DNA of 64,000 nt from Serratia liquefaciens ATCC 27592 (GCF_000422085.1 NC_021741.1:2790001-2854000), one strand, 5' to 3'. Positions 19,529 to 27,363 are shown, counted from the stretch's first letter. Translations and numbers: made by a program. The notes: generated from the letters alone by a model not told the origin.

Positions 19529-20834
19529 AGATGCAGAAGATCGTGTACTTAATGCGTTTATTGATTATTTGAAAGGCGCTGGTTGGATGCTTAAATCAAC
19601 TCAAATGGGGATGGAACTGTCTAACTGTCTTGACGGTAGTGTATTAAATTACCACAGTATTTCAGGTCTTTTTGGACAATGGGTAAACAGGAACAATCGC
19701 ACAATTGATTCAGGAACACAGTACGATCCTTCGTGGTGGTATAAACTGAATGGGCGATTACCGTTCGTTACTCGTGATATATTTAGACCGGCATTTGAGG
19801 CGGAAATTTTTGTTCCTCTTGCTTCTGGTACGTTGGCTGTGAATACCTACAAGTGCTATAGAGCGGAAGAACCAGCGAACAACTTTGATCCCCATCCTGC
19901 ACCGTGGCTTGAGTATCTTGAACGTTTGTTCCCGGCAATTGATGACAGGGAGGTTGTGTCCGATTGGCTTGCTCATATGTTTCAGCGTCCAGATCAGCGT
20001 CCCTCTTGGCACTTGCTATTTTCGGGAGATACAGGCACAGGGAAAGGATTCTTGTTCGATAAAATCCTGTCCCCGCTTCTTTGTAAGCAGACCGCTTCAG
20101 TGAGTAGTTTTTCGCAAGTGACAGAGAAACATAGCCAGCTGTTTACTAAGAACATGCTTGTACACATGGATGATATGTACACAACCAACAGCAATCAGAT
20201 GAATAAGCTCAAATCTATTCTCTCCGAAGAGAGTGTTACGATCAGACCTCTGTACGAGGCTGAACGAACAGAGAGAGTTTATGCGAGAGTTATTTTTTCC
20301 AGTAATAAGATCTGCCCTCTAAAATTGGAGAGCAACGAAAGGCGATGGTATGCACCTGCTTTTATGGTTCACAAAGTCGATTTGTCCGAAACGCAAACAT
20401 TCATCCAAGAAGTCCTTGTACCTTGGATTGATAGCGGTGGCTTGAATGTAATCCATGAGTGGCTCTTGGGGCGGGATCTACAGAACTTCAATCATAAGTA
20501 CATATCTCAATCATCTACGTTGAAACAGATGGTCAATAATTCGGTTTCAGTATTGGATATAGAATTAGACTCTTGGTTAAGTCATACGCCTGTTTTCCAA
20601 TTTGATGCAATACGGCGAGCATTCCCAGGTACACATCAGGCAGTAGCTGATTCACTCACTGAAAGGGGATATGGAAAGTGTCAGCCATTCCAGAATGTCT
20701 CTCATCCAATAACAGGAGAGAGGTCTAAAGCCGTATGGTGGAGACCGAAGGGCTATAGTACTAGTGATGTTCGTAACTGCATTGCGCAAGAATATGCACC
20801 TGCTGTCTATGATTCATCGTCACCACCATTCTGA
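19494..20834 (+). CDS. SF3 (superfamily 3) helicase-like replication protein
   Basis: 446 aa. The AAA+ core has Walker A GDTGTGKG (residues 178-185), the Walker-B-like strand MLVHMDDMY (221-229), the sensor strand VIFSSN (266-271) and the arginine region NERRWY (281-286). This is the pattern of the helicase domain in phage and satellite replicases of the P4 alpha/DUF5906 type. The N-terminal 150 residues lack a recognisable primase active site. A WWRP-containing C-terminus may bind DNA. RBS GGAGGG precedes the ATG. It probably initiates replication of the excised element. Confidence 0.85.
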   Translation: MSKQQSKQVATEDAEDRVLNAFIDYLKGAGWMLKSTQMGMELSNCLDGSVLNYHSISGLFGQWVNRNNRTIDSGTQYDPSWWYKLNGRLPFVTRDIFRPAFEAEIFVPLASGTLAVNTYKCYRAEEPANNFDPHPAPWLEYLERLFPAIDDREVVSDWLAHMFQRPDQRPSWHLLFSGDTGTGKGFLFDKILSPLLCKQTASVSSFSQVTEKHSQLFTKNMLVHMDDMYTTNSNQMNKLKSILSEESVTIRPLYEAERTERVYARVIFSSNKICPLKLESNERRWYAPAFMVHKVDLSETQTFIQEVLVPWIDSGGLNVIHEWLLGRDLQNFNHKYISQSSTLKQMVNNSVSVLDIELDSWLSHTPVFQFDAIRRAFPGTHQAVADSLTERGYGKCQPFQNVSHPITGERSKAVWWRPKGYSTSDVRNCIAQEYAPAVYDSSSPPF

Positions 20835-20837
20835 GTA

Positions 20838-20851
20838 GGGGCTTCGGCCCC
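20838..20851 (+). terminator. GGGGC-UUCG-GCCCC hairpin after helicase gene
   Basis: A perfect 5-bp GC stem with a UUCG tetraloop four bases after the helicase stop. There is no T-run, so it may be an attenuating hairpin rather than a full terminator. Confidence 0.5.
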
Positions 20852-20854
20852 CTT

Positions 20855-20970
20855 CAACCCCAGCCTAGAGCTCAACAACCCCACACCAACCCCACCATCA
20901 ACCTTGCGGTTAATTTTTCACATCATGCTGAATTATAAGTTAATTTTAATTTAACCTGACAAACCCCACC
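20855..20970. other. Candidate replication origin: AACCCCA(C) iterons plus AT-rich stretch
   Basis: The motif occurs at 20855-20862, 20876-20884, 20887-20895 and 20963-20970, all in one orientation. The last two share AACCCCACCAT. An AT-rich block (about 20908-20957) lies between the third and fourth. The position immediately after a replicative helicase gene suits a satellite origin, but this is inference from layout. Confidence 0.4.
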
Positions 20971-21007
20971 ATGATTTACGCTTTTCCTAGGTATATACCA
21001 TATACAT

Positions 21008-21154
21008 GTGACGAACGTCGGTAAGTCACATGCTGTAGGCAATGGCTATGGCACAGCAAAGTTCGCCGAGCTGAAAGCATTTGGTGCCACAGTACCTAAT
21101 GTGAAGGAAGTTAAGCAGAAGGCATGCTTTACCGGATGGCTAAGGCCAGATTAA
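21008..21154 (+). pseudogene. Short coding remnant, possibly gene 3' end
   Basis: An open frame of 48 codons from a GTG with coding-like character, containing GKSHAVGNGYGTAKFAELKA and ending FTGWLRPD. There is no RBS. It may be the residue of a gene truncated by rearrangement next to the serine recombinase. I do not recognise the family. Confidence 0.3.
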
Positions 21155-21417
21155 AATTAATCTGCAATTCTCATTGATTACTCCCCATTGCCTGTGCTGT
21201 CTGGTCTGTCCGCGTTGAGCTCATACCGATTTTCTCAACTCAAATGGCAAGTAATCAGGATGAAGAAAGCGTTGACAGTGTAGTCTCAAAACCATCTCCT
21301 TTTGATACTGACAAAAGAGCATGTGAAACAGGGTGTTTCCATGTCCCAAAAGGTTGATTTGGCTATTTTGATACAATATAATTATGAGACTTACTTTTAA
21401 GACAATGAGTTTCCTAT

Positions 21418-21978
21418 ATGTCATCCGTCATCGGTTATGTCCGTGTATCAACTTCTGAGCAGACTATTGAGAATCAGAAGAAACAAATCAAAGAGGCTGG
21501 CTATCAGATTGGCAAGTGGTTCAGCGATGAAGCTGTTAGCGGCTCTGTAAAAGCGGTAGAGCGTAAAGGCTTCAGCGACCTGCTGAACTATGTCCGTGAA
21601 GGTGACACGCTAATTGTTATCGGTATAGACCGCTTAGGCCGTAACACGATTGATGTCCTCTCAACCGTTGAGATGCTACAGGCGAAAGGCGTGAAGGTTA
21701 TCAGCCTGAGGGAGGAGTTCGACCTGTCTACGTCCGTTGGTAAGGCCATGCTAACGATGATGGCTGGGTTAGCATCGCTCGAGAAAGATCTAATAGCAGA
21801 ACGCCGTACAGCAGGTATCAAGCGTGCTCAGAGTGAAGGTGTCCACTGCGGTAGACCGAGCAAGGCCACCAGCGAACAAGTTATGGTACTGCTAGCACAG
21901 GGGTTGTCACCTAAGCAGATCATGGCAGAGTTGAACATCAGTAAGGCTACATACTACCGGCTTAAAGTAGCCGCATAA
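21418..21978 (+). CDS. Serine recombinase (resolvase/invertase family)
   Basis: 186 aa, typical for small serine recombinases. The catalytic serine is S11 in GYVRVSTSEQ, with the conserved IDRLGRN segment (residues 75-81), the E-helix TMMAGLASLEKDLIAERRTAGI and a C-terminal HTH (SPKQIMAELNISKATYYRL). It could perform resolution or inversion within the island, or be a relic of a transposon. A possible promoter has AT-rich ACAATATAATTATG upstream at about 21373. No inverted target repeats were found. Confidence 0.9.
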   Translation: MSSVIGYVRVSTSEQTIENQKKQIKEAGYQIGKWFSDEAVSGSVKAVERKGFSDLLNYVREGDTLIVIGIDRLGRNTIDVLSTVEMLQAKGVKVISLREEFDLSTSVGKAMLTMMAGLASLEKDLIAERRTAGIKRAQSEGVHCGRPSKATSEQVMVLLAQGLSPKQIMAELNISKATYYRLKVAA

Positions 21979-22118
21979 CCCCCTATGATATTTCCCAAAT
22001 ATTAGCATCGTTCATGGGGGCGGGTTAAGACTGCTAAGCAACGCTTCTAATGTGCGGGATGATGATTAGATGAAAGTTTCACCGCTTTTTACGCATAACA
22101 TCGAGGAAGTAGCTGTAG

Positions 22119-23171
22119 TTACTTTTCTTCCTCCTCAGGGGCAGACTTTAATACAGGCGTTGTTGTTTTCCCTTTACGTATGCCAAGACTTAATCCTGAT
22201 GGAAGTTTCTCGAGAGCAATCAATGTCCCACTGTCTACAATGATCCTTTTGTCATCCAAAACTGTATAAGTGGGATACCATCGAAGAGACTCTTGATCCC
22301 ATTCATATGTTAGCTGTCGTGGTGGATTACCTCTAGATCTCAACGTTCCAATTAGCTGTTTTGCTTGTGCAGCGGCTTCTGGGAGGGCGTCATGAGCTGC
22401 ATAGAGAAGCTTCACATTTTTTCCCCTAAACAGGAAAGAAACCTGACAGCCATCTTGATATGAGCTGATGTCGAGCAATGGATTCTTTCTATCAGCTAAC
22501 TTTGTGAGTAACTTACGAACCCATTCATGAAGTGCTATATAGGTACGTTTGCCAGCTTCAGAAGCAATTGATGTTGTGAATGGATTCCATACTATCGCCA
22601 GAAAACTAATGCCGATTCTGATCAGTTCCTGTGTGACTTCCGCTGTGTTATGTGAAAGCTCTACGTATTTTATTTGTATTGGGGCACTGTTGGTAACCTG
22701 TTCTAACCACTTCGAATCAACTTCTCTTGGATCAGTTGCAAATTCAATCCAAGCGTTATCTGGTATCTCTGGAAGTTCCTCAGGGGATCGCTCGAATTTA
22801 TTAGTATCGATACCTAATTGATTGAATTCTAAAACATCTCCACCAGCATAGAACCCTAAAATAGCAACAACGAATTTTGAGCCATTTTCATGTACGAAGT
22901 TTGCACTTTCAATCGTCTGCCCTTTTGGTCTCCCCGGATCATGGTTATGCAAGAGGATGAAGGGATTTCTATTGATTTTTGCCACAAGCTCAGTAGGGTC
23001 TGCTGGCACTATGAGTTCACCATCATCACCTCTAGCGTCTGTCCAAAGCACCGCCGGTACAAGTTTTCCATAAATACCTTTTGAGTGGCGCTCAATAGCG
23101 CTGTTTACCCAATCACGAGCACTTTCTGTTTCCAACAGATTAGGCATAAGCAATTTCCCCGTACCTTGCAT
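22119..23171 (-). CDS. Unknown 350-aa island protein
   Basis: The AAGGA RBS supports the ATG at 23171. No signal peptide or transmembrane segment. Around residues 70-90, PFILLHNHDPGRPKGQ weakly recalls either the HxH...PxG metal motif of JAB/RadC-like domains or the NHDP..P.G motif of HK97-type prohead proteases. Neither could be confirmed by eye. The C-terminal half is mixed alpha/beta with an acidic tail ending EEEEK. It is the only large gene on the minus strand of the island and is divergent from the DarT-like pair. A defence or regulatory role is speculative. Confidence 0.7.
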   Translation of the reverse strand: MQGTGKLLMPNLLETESARDWVNSAIERHSKGIYGKLVPAVLWTDARGDDGELIVPADPTELVAKINRNPFILLHNHDPGRPKGQTIESANFVHENGSKFVVAILGFYAGGDVLEFNQLGIDTNKFERSPEELPEIPDNAWIEFATDPREVDSKWLEQVTNSAPIQIKYVELSHNTAEVTQELIRIGISFLAIVWNPFTTSIASEAGKRTYIALHEWVRKLLTKLADRKNPLLDISSYQDGCQVSFLFRGKNVKLLYAAHDALPEAAAQAKQLIGTLRSRGNPPRQLTYEWDQESLRWYPTYTVLDDKRIIVDSGTLIALEKLPSGLSLGIRKGKTTTPVLKSAPEEEEK

Positions 23172-23423
23172 TTTACTTTTCCTTCTAAATGACAGTGATG
23201 GCAGTTAGAAAACAAAGCTAACCAATTGATTAAAAATAACATTAACACAAAAACAACCAATAATGGTTAAGCACACGAATTTACATTGAATTATCAGTAA
23301 TAAAACCTAAAAAACCATCAAAAAGCATAAAGAAAGTCTTAATTTTAAAAAGTGAGGCCGTGTACGCTTTTATTTTTCTGAAAATCAATAAATTATAAGA
23401 AAAAATAATCATTAAGGTCAAAA

Positions 23424-24059
23424 ATGACACAGCAAATCCAACAAATCAGAGAGATTGTAGCTCAACGTGAGATCAAACAACTTGTGCATTTTACCCGCAT
23501 AGAGAACTTAGAAAGTATCATGCAGCATGGCATTGTTCCGATTGCCGATACAGCAGAAAAACAAATCACAGCAGCAATAAATGATCAAGCTAGGTGGGAT
23601 GGCCGGACCAAGGCATCTTGCCTGTCAATTACCCTTCCTAATTGCCAGATGTTCTTCAAGTATCGCCGAGAAAATCCAGATGTAAATTGGATTGTGTTAG
23701 GTGTTGACCCTTCAGTTTTATGGTTAAAAAACTGTGCATTCTGCCGCTACAACGCTGCTGATGCGAGAATCAGTGGTCAGTTACTAGAAGCATTGCAAAC
23801 TCCGGCGTCTTTATCTGGAATGTTCGATGAAACCGAAGGGCTGGCATCTAGACAAGAACAACGTTTGAAAACCTTCGATACTACAGATGTGCAAGCAGAG
23901 GTGTTAGTATTTGACGTTATAGAACCTCAATACATTTTTGCGGCTGCTTTTAACAATCTAGAAACCAAGAATAATTTCGAGAAATTACTTGGGGAGAGAC
24001 CAGCACAAATCAATCCTGTTGGCGGTGGATTCTTCGCCTCCCGTTCATACGTTCGTTAA
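23424..24059 (+). CDS. darT: DarT-like DNA ADP-ribosyltransferase toxin
   Basis: 211 aa, typical DarT (DUF4433) size. The NAD-binding H22 lies in VHFTRIENLESIMQHGI; the region ARWDGRTKASCLSIT corresponds to the DarT R...DG block; NAADAR follows; and the catalytic glutamate E159 sits in QAEVLVFDVI. DarT enzymes ADP-ribosylate bases in single-stranded DNA and act in abortive phage defence. The next gene starts 9 bp later and is the presumed antitoxin. The upstream AT-rich region (23172-23423) likely carries the promoter. Confidence 0.85.
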   Translation: MTQQIQQIREIVAQREIKQLVHFTRIENLESIMQHGIVPIADTAEKQITAAINDQARWDGRTKASCLSITLPNCQMFFKYRRENPDVNWIVLGVDPSVLWLKNCAFCRYNAADARISGQLLEALQTPASLSGMFDETEGLASRQEQRLKTFDTTDVQAEVLVFDVIEPQYIFAAAFNNLETKNNFEKLLGERPAQINPVGGGFFASRSYVR

Positions 24060-24068
24060 GGTTATTCA

Positions 24069-24776
24069 ATGGCACAAAGACCCGTATACATCCCTACTGG
24101 TGAAAAATCACTTTATGTCAAAACTGAGCTTATAGACTTCACTTGGTTTCCTGGCATGTCCGTTTCACAGAAGCAAAAGTCGATAGATTCTCTACACGAC
24201 GCGGCTATCGACTGCTTACCAAACGTGAACAAAGTTCTGGAAATTTCCAGCAAGTCACGTGATAACCTTGGCATTGCTCTAAGCGCTTTCAATCTATCGT
24301 TCACCACGTTGAAACAACAACGAACCTTGACTATTGAATGTGCATTTCAAGGAAGTAAGGTTTTTCAACATGGAGGCCCATACACAGACATGTATGATAT
24401 GCCCCCCCGCGAAGCAAAAAAAGATAAGCGCCTCTTAACTTCCGGACGGCTCAAAAACTTCAAGTTTTTTGGCACCGAATGGGAATTGGAACCACAAACA
24501 GCTTTTTATGACTGGCTCTACATTAGTGCATTGAGAAAACAGCCCCAACTTGCAGAGCAAATCATTGAATATGATGCATTTACAGATATCGAGTTTAATC
24601 CTGAGCGTTCAATCAATTGTCAGGCCTACTCTGCTGCGCTTTACGTCACACTGTGTAAATTAGGCAAACTAGATGAGGTTGTTTCTTCAAAGGAAAACTT
24701 CCTAGACGCTATTAAAAACGTGTCTATTAGTAACACACAACAAGATGAAACTACCCAATCAGGTTTCGGCTTCTAA
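24069..24776 (+). CDS. DarT-associated antitoxin, probably NADAR-type (DarG1-like)
   Basis: 235 aa directly downstream of darT, in the antitoxin position. The features LEISSKS, IECAFQGSKVFQHGGPYTD, FFGTEWELEPQTAFYDWLY and FTDIEFNPERSINCQA fit my memory of the NADAR-DarT1 associated family, which reverses DNA ADP-ribosylation. No macrodomain motif is seen, so this is not a DarG2-type antitoxin. Specificity cannot be stated from sequence. A GACTGA/TCAGTC hairpin follows at 24789-24806. Confidence 0.65.
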   Translation: MAQRPVYIPTGEKSLYVKTELIDFTWFPGMSVSQKQKSIDSLHDAAIDCLPNVNKVLEISSKSRDNLGIALSAFNLSFTTLKQQRTLTIECAFQGSKVFQHGGPYTDMYDMPPREAKKDKRLLTSGRLKNFKFFGTEWELEPQTAFYDWLYISALRKQPQLAEQIIEYDAFTDIEFNPERSINCQAYSAALYVTLCKLGKLDEVVSSKENFLDAIKNVSISNTQQDETTQSGFGF

Positions 24777-25107
24777 GACATATGCTCCGACTGAGGCATG
24801 TCAGTCTCATTATTCAGTGTGCAAACTTAGCACCCCATGCTACTGAGACATTGAATATTGCTCTTTCGTGTAGGGGTATAAAAGTGGGAACGAGCTAAAT
24901 CCTTCAACTGAACCCATCATCGTTCCCACACTTTCTGCTCTCTCCTACGAATAAAGATGAGTCTATTCCCGTGATACAAACCACTAATGTGCTCTGTAAC
25001 ACGTGTAGTGTTAAATGCTGGAATAGTTCATGTCATACAGCAAAGAGAATAGACTTGAAAATAGGTTTCAACACTTTGTTTTTTAACGTGAAATTAAAAT
25101 TCAGTTG
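24777..25107. other. Non-coding right end of the island
   Basis: About 330 bp without a supported gene. It holds a short hairpin (24789-24806), a long-armed inverted repeat (24884-24929) and the approach to the putative attR core. It may contain integrase arm sites or a small RNA. Confidence 0.5.
24884..24929. repeat. Perfect 10-bp inverted repeat
   Basis: GTGGGAACGA (24884-24893) and TCGTTCCCAC (24920-24929), 26-nt spacer. Farther out, GTAGG (about 24870-24874) and CCTAC (about 24944-24948) extend the symmetry imperfectly. Confidence 0.65.
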
Positions 25108-25123
25108 CGCCTTCACAGGCGTC
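25108..25123. repeat. Putative attR core of the island
   Basis: CGCCTTCACAGGCGTC, a 15/16 direct repeat of 15755-15770. Internally CGCCT-TCAC-AGGCG is a dyad, the layout expected of a tyrosine-recombinase core with inverted arm sites. Confidence 0.65.
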
Positions 25124-25191
25124 GGGGGGATGACCGTCGCGGCGTCAGGCGCCACAGCGGTAACAATACGTTTACTTGGATCGAACCGCGC

Positions 25192-25197
25192 ATTATA
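25192..25197 (-). promoter_or_regulatory. Likely native rluB -10 box, stranded by the island
   Basis: On the minus strand this reads TATAAT followed by GCGCGG. It lies between the Hod-like gene and the att core. With the island removed it would be about 100 bp upstream of rluB. The -35 is weak (GTTTCA-like). Confidence 0.45.
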
Positions 25198-25276
25198 CAG
25201 GCTTTCAATAGGGTTGAAACCCACTTTGTTGTCTGGTCGATTATCGAAAGCTATCGATTGCGTGAGAACTCGCTGA

Positions 25277-25298
25277 AAAGCGGGTCTGCCCCCGCTTT
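25277..25298 (-). terminator. Terminator of the Hod-like gene
   Basis: AAAGCGGG/CCCGCTTT stem with a 6-nt loop and T-rich minus-strand tail, 22 bp beyond the stop codon. Confidence 0.75.
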
Positions 25299-25319
25299 AT
25301 AACCTACTCGGAAAACGGA

Positions 25320-26117
25320 TTAATCATCGAGGAAATCGACTACCGCCCGATACACTGCCGCTGGCTGCTCAAGAATACCAAGGTGAGTACGGGCATTCTC
25401 CAGCCGCACGACCGAGAAAAATGGATGGTTGGCGGCAAAGCTCTGCTGTTGCCGCAAATAGTCTTCGCCACGATCCAGTGAGTAAATATGCCGGCAAGCA
25501 GGCGGTGAGGTCAATTCCCCCAGCCGGTTTAGCGGCGAACCGTATTGTCTGTAGGCTTGCTCAATCGCCACGCCGGCGGCCTGCCAAACGCGATAATCCT
25601 CCTGCGCCATTTCAACGGTCAAATGCTGTTTTACCTGTGGGTGTTCAATACCGCCCTGCCAGAATGTGAATAAATCATCACGCGCCGCTAGCCAGTGTTC
25701 AGGCCGCTGCATTTGCTGAACGGAATCGAAAAATGCAGGCTCAGGCTGGGTCATGATCCAATCGAGAAACACCATTCCCTGCATCTGCTGCGGCATGTTC
25801 TCGGCCAACGCCACCGCTATCCAACTGGCGTGCGCTACCGACAGAGTCACAAACCGCTCCACTTGCAACTCAAGCAGCAATTGCTGGAGATCTGCCAGCA
25901 GATCCTGTGCGCCAAGGGAGAGTCCGGCATCGCGATCAGACAGAGCGTGCCCCCGCCAGTCGAGGCTGATCACCCGATACTTTTGCGACGCCAGTGCGGT
26001 AAAGGGGGCAAATACGGTTTTTGGTTCACACCAACCGGGCAGCAGGACCAACGTCAGCGGGCCTGAACCGGAATCATGATAATCGAGAGAAAGGGTGCCA
26101 TGGCGAAACGCTGTCAT
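25320..26117 (-). CDS. Hod-like alpha/beta-hydrolase-fold cofactor-free dioxygenase homologue
   Basis: 265 aa. The segments FLDWIMTQPEPAFF, PEHWLAARDDLFTFW, QAYRQYGSPLNRL and CRHIYS...HPFFS match in order what I recall of bacterial 3-hydroxy-4(1H)-quinolone 2,4-dioxygenases (Hod/Qdo/AqdC). D119 and H245 occupy the expected Asp and catalytic His positions. The nucleophile position is Ala95 (SVAHASW), not Ser, which argues against ester hydrolysis. The inferred substrates are alkylquinolones or a related heterocycle. An AGGAGA RBS precedes the ATG. It is upstream of rluB in the island-free layout. Confidence 0.75.
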   Translation of the reverse strand: MTAFRHGTLSLDYHDSGSGPLTLVLLPGWCEPKTVFAPFTALASQKYRVISLDWRGHALSDRDAGLSLGAQDLLADLQQLLLELQVERFVTLSVAHASWIAVALAENMPQQMQGMVFLDWIMTQPEPAFFDSVQQMQRPEHWLAARDDLFTFWQGGIEHPQVKQHLTVEMAQEDYRVWQAAGVAIEQAYRQYGSPLNRLGELTSPPACRHIYSLDRGEDYLRQQQSFAANHPFFSVVRLENARTHLGILEQPAAVYRAVVDFLDD

Positions 26118-26264
26118 TTTGTCTCCTAAACGTCATATCCCCCACGATAAGGGGATTTGTGCATTAGCAGTAAAATGACAGCCTTCGTCAGTTTCATCTA
26201 TTGGAATAGATGCTAAATAAGGGGCTTCGCACCTAATGAAAAAATACGCACTAAAAAAACGCGA

Positions 26265-26624
26265 TTAATGCCGTTCACAGGGATAAGCGGCGGTTAATGC
26301 CAGCATAATCACCGAAGGCGCGGAATAGTGAAGCTGTTCCGGGTGTTCATTTAAATACTGCATCACCGCGTCCGCCGCCATCCCCACGCTCATCCCGGCA
26401 TCCGGACAAATGCTACGATTGCCCTGCATTGAGAAGGTATCGAATACGCCGGCCACATAGCCCATAAACATCCCGCCGTCGAGCGCTTCGGCGACGGTAG
26501 CTGCTCCGTTCTTATTTTTCACATAGCCGCTGGTTTCCGACAGCAAGGCGCTGCCGGAATAAAAACCCGCGCTGGCCGCAGAGGAAAACAATATGGCCAC
26601 CAAAAGAGAAATCCGCTTAATCAT
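26265..26624 (-). CDS. Rap1a/Tai-like periplasmic protein (T6SS immunity family)
   Basis: 119 aa. Signal peptide MIKRISLLVAILFSSAASA. The mature domain has the Rap1a/Tai layout: FYSGSALL, a GYVAGVFDTF helix, ICPD, an HPEQLHYSAPSVIMLAL helix and a terminal PC. The two cysteines could form the conserved disulfide. Rap1a proteins neutralise the T6SS amidase effector Ssp1 (Tae4) in Serratia. No effector gene is adjacent, so this is an orphan and may act elsewhere. Confidence 0.8.
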   Translation of the reverse strand: MIKRISLLVAILFSSAASAGFYSGSALLSETSGYVKNKNGAATVAEALDGGMFMGYVAGVFDTFSMQGNRSICPDAGMSVGMAADAVMQYLNEHPEQLHYSAPSVIMLALTAAYPCERH

Positions 26625-26742
26625 TGCTACGCATCCTGCCTATTATCAGTTTTTGATATTGTAGAATAGCGGCTTTACCGGCAAATGACGCCGTTACCGC
26701 CACTTTTCAGAAAATGAGCAAAAGCGGCAGCGTAATTATGCA

Positions 26743-27363
26743 TCAACGGAAAGGCGTTGCGTCGCCTGCCCCTTCACGCACCACTTCCGGCGCGGACTCG
26801 GTCAGATCAATCACCGTGGTCGGTTGCTGGCCCAGGAAGCCGCCGTGGATCACCAGATCCACCTGCTTGCCCAGATGATCGTTGATCTCTTCCGGATCGG
26901 ATTCGGCAAAATCATTGCCTGGCAGCATCAACGTGGTCGACATCATCGGCTCATTCAGCACTTCCAGCAGCGCCAACGCAATCGGGTTAGACGGCACGCG
27001 CAGACCGATGGTTTTACGCTTGTCGTTCATCAGGCGACGCGGGACTTCTTTGGTCGCTTTCAGAATGAACGTGTAGTTGCCGGGGGTGTTGTTCTTGATC
27101 AGTCGAAACGCGGTATTGTCGACATAAGCGTAAGTAGACAGCTCGGACAGATCGCGGCACATCAAGGTAAAATTATGATTGCTGTCCAATTGACGGATAC
27201 GGCAGATGCGTTCCATAGCCGTCTTGTCTTCCAGTTTGCAACCCAACGCGTAGCCGGAATCGGTAGGATAGACGATCACCCCACCTTTACGCAGCACATC
27301 CACCGCTTGGTTGATCAGGCGCGGTTGTGGGTTATCTGGATGGATATAAAAAAGCTGACTCAT
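26743..27363 (-). CDS. yciO: YciO, Sua5/YrdC-family protein
   Basis: 206 aa, the usual length. The YrdC-type fold has VYPTDSGYALGC (P-loop-like RNA/nucleotide site), KNNTPGNYTFIL and LRVPSNPIALALLE. It is related to TsaC, which makes threonylcarbamoyl-AMP, but YciO's own function is unsettled. It lies directly downstream of rnm on the same strand, as in E. coli. Confidence 0.95.
   Translation of the reverse strand: MSQLFYIHPDNPQPRLINQAVDVLRKGGVIVYPTDSGYALGCKLEDKTAMERICRIRQLDSNHNFTLMCRDLSELSTYAYVDNTAFRLIKNNTPGNYTFILKATKEVPRRLMNDKRKTIGLRVPSNPIALALLEVLNEPMMSTTLMLPGNDFAESDPEEINDHLGKQVDLVIHGGFLGQQPTTVIDLTESAPEVVREGAGDATPFR

Larger units (their letters stand above)
15755..25123. mobile_element. 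Integrative satellite-like genomic island
   Basis: A 9.4-kb segment visibly AT-richer than its flanks, inserted between rluB and the Hod-like gene, both on the minus strand. It begins with a tyrosine integrase reading inward. It also carries a truncated Fur-like regulator, an SF3 helicase, a serine recombinase, a DarT/NADAR pair and unknown genes. It is bounded by a 16-bp near-perfect direct repeat. There are no capsid, tail, packaging or conjugation genes, so it resembles a phage satellite rather than a prophage or ICE. Dependence on a helper is inference. Confidence 0.8.

Noticed and set aside
15755-25123. Insertion into a tRNA gene
   Set aside because: No tRNA gene is recognisable at either junction; the target is the rluB leader.
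24971-25276. 101-aa frame across the island's right end
   Set aside because: It spans the putative attR core, has no RBS and reads like non-coding sequence; kept only as intergenic region.
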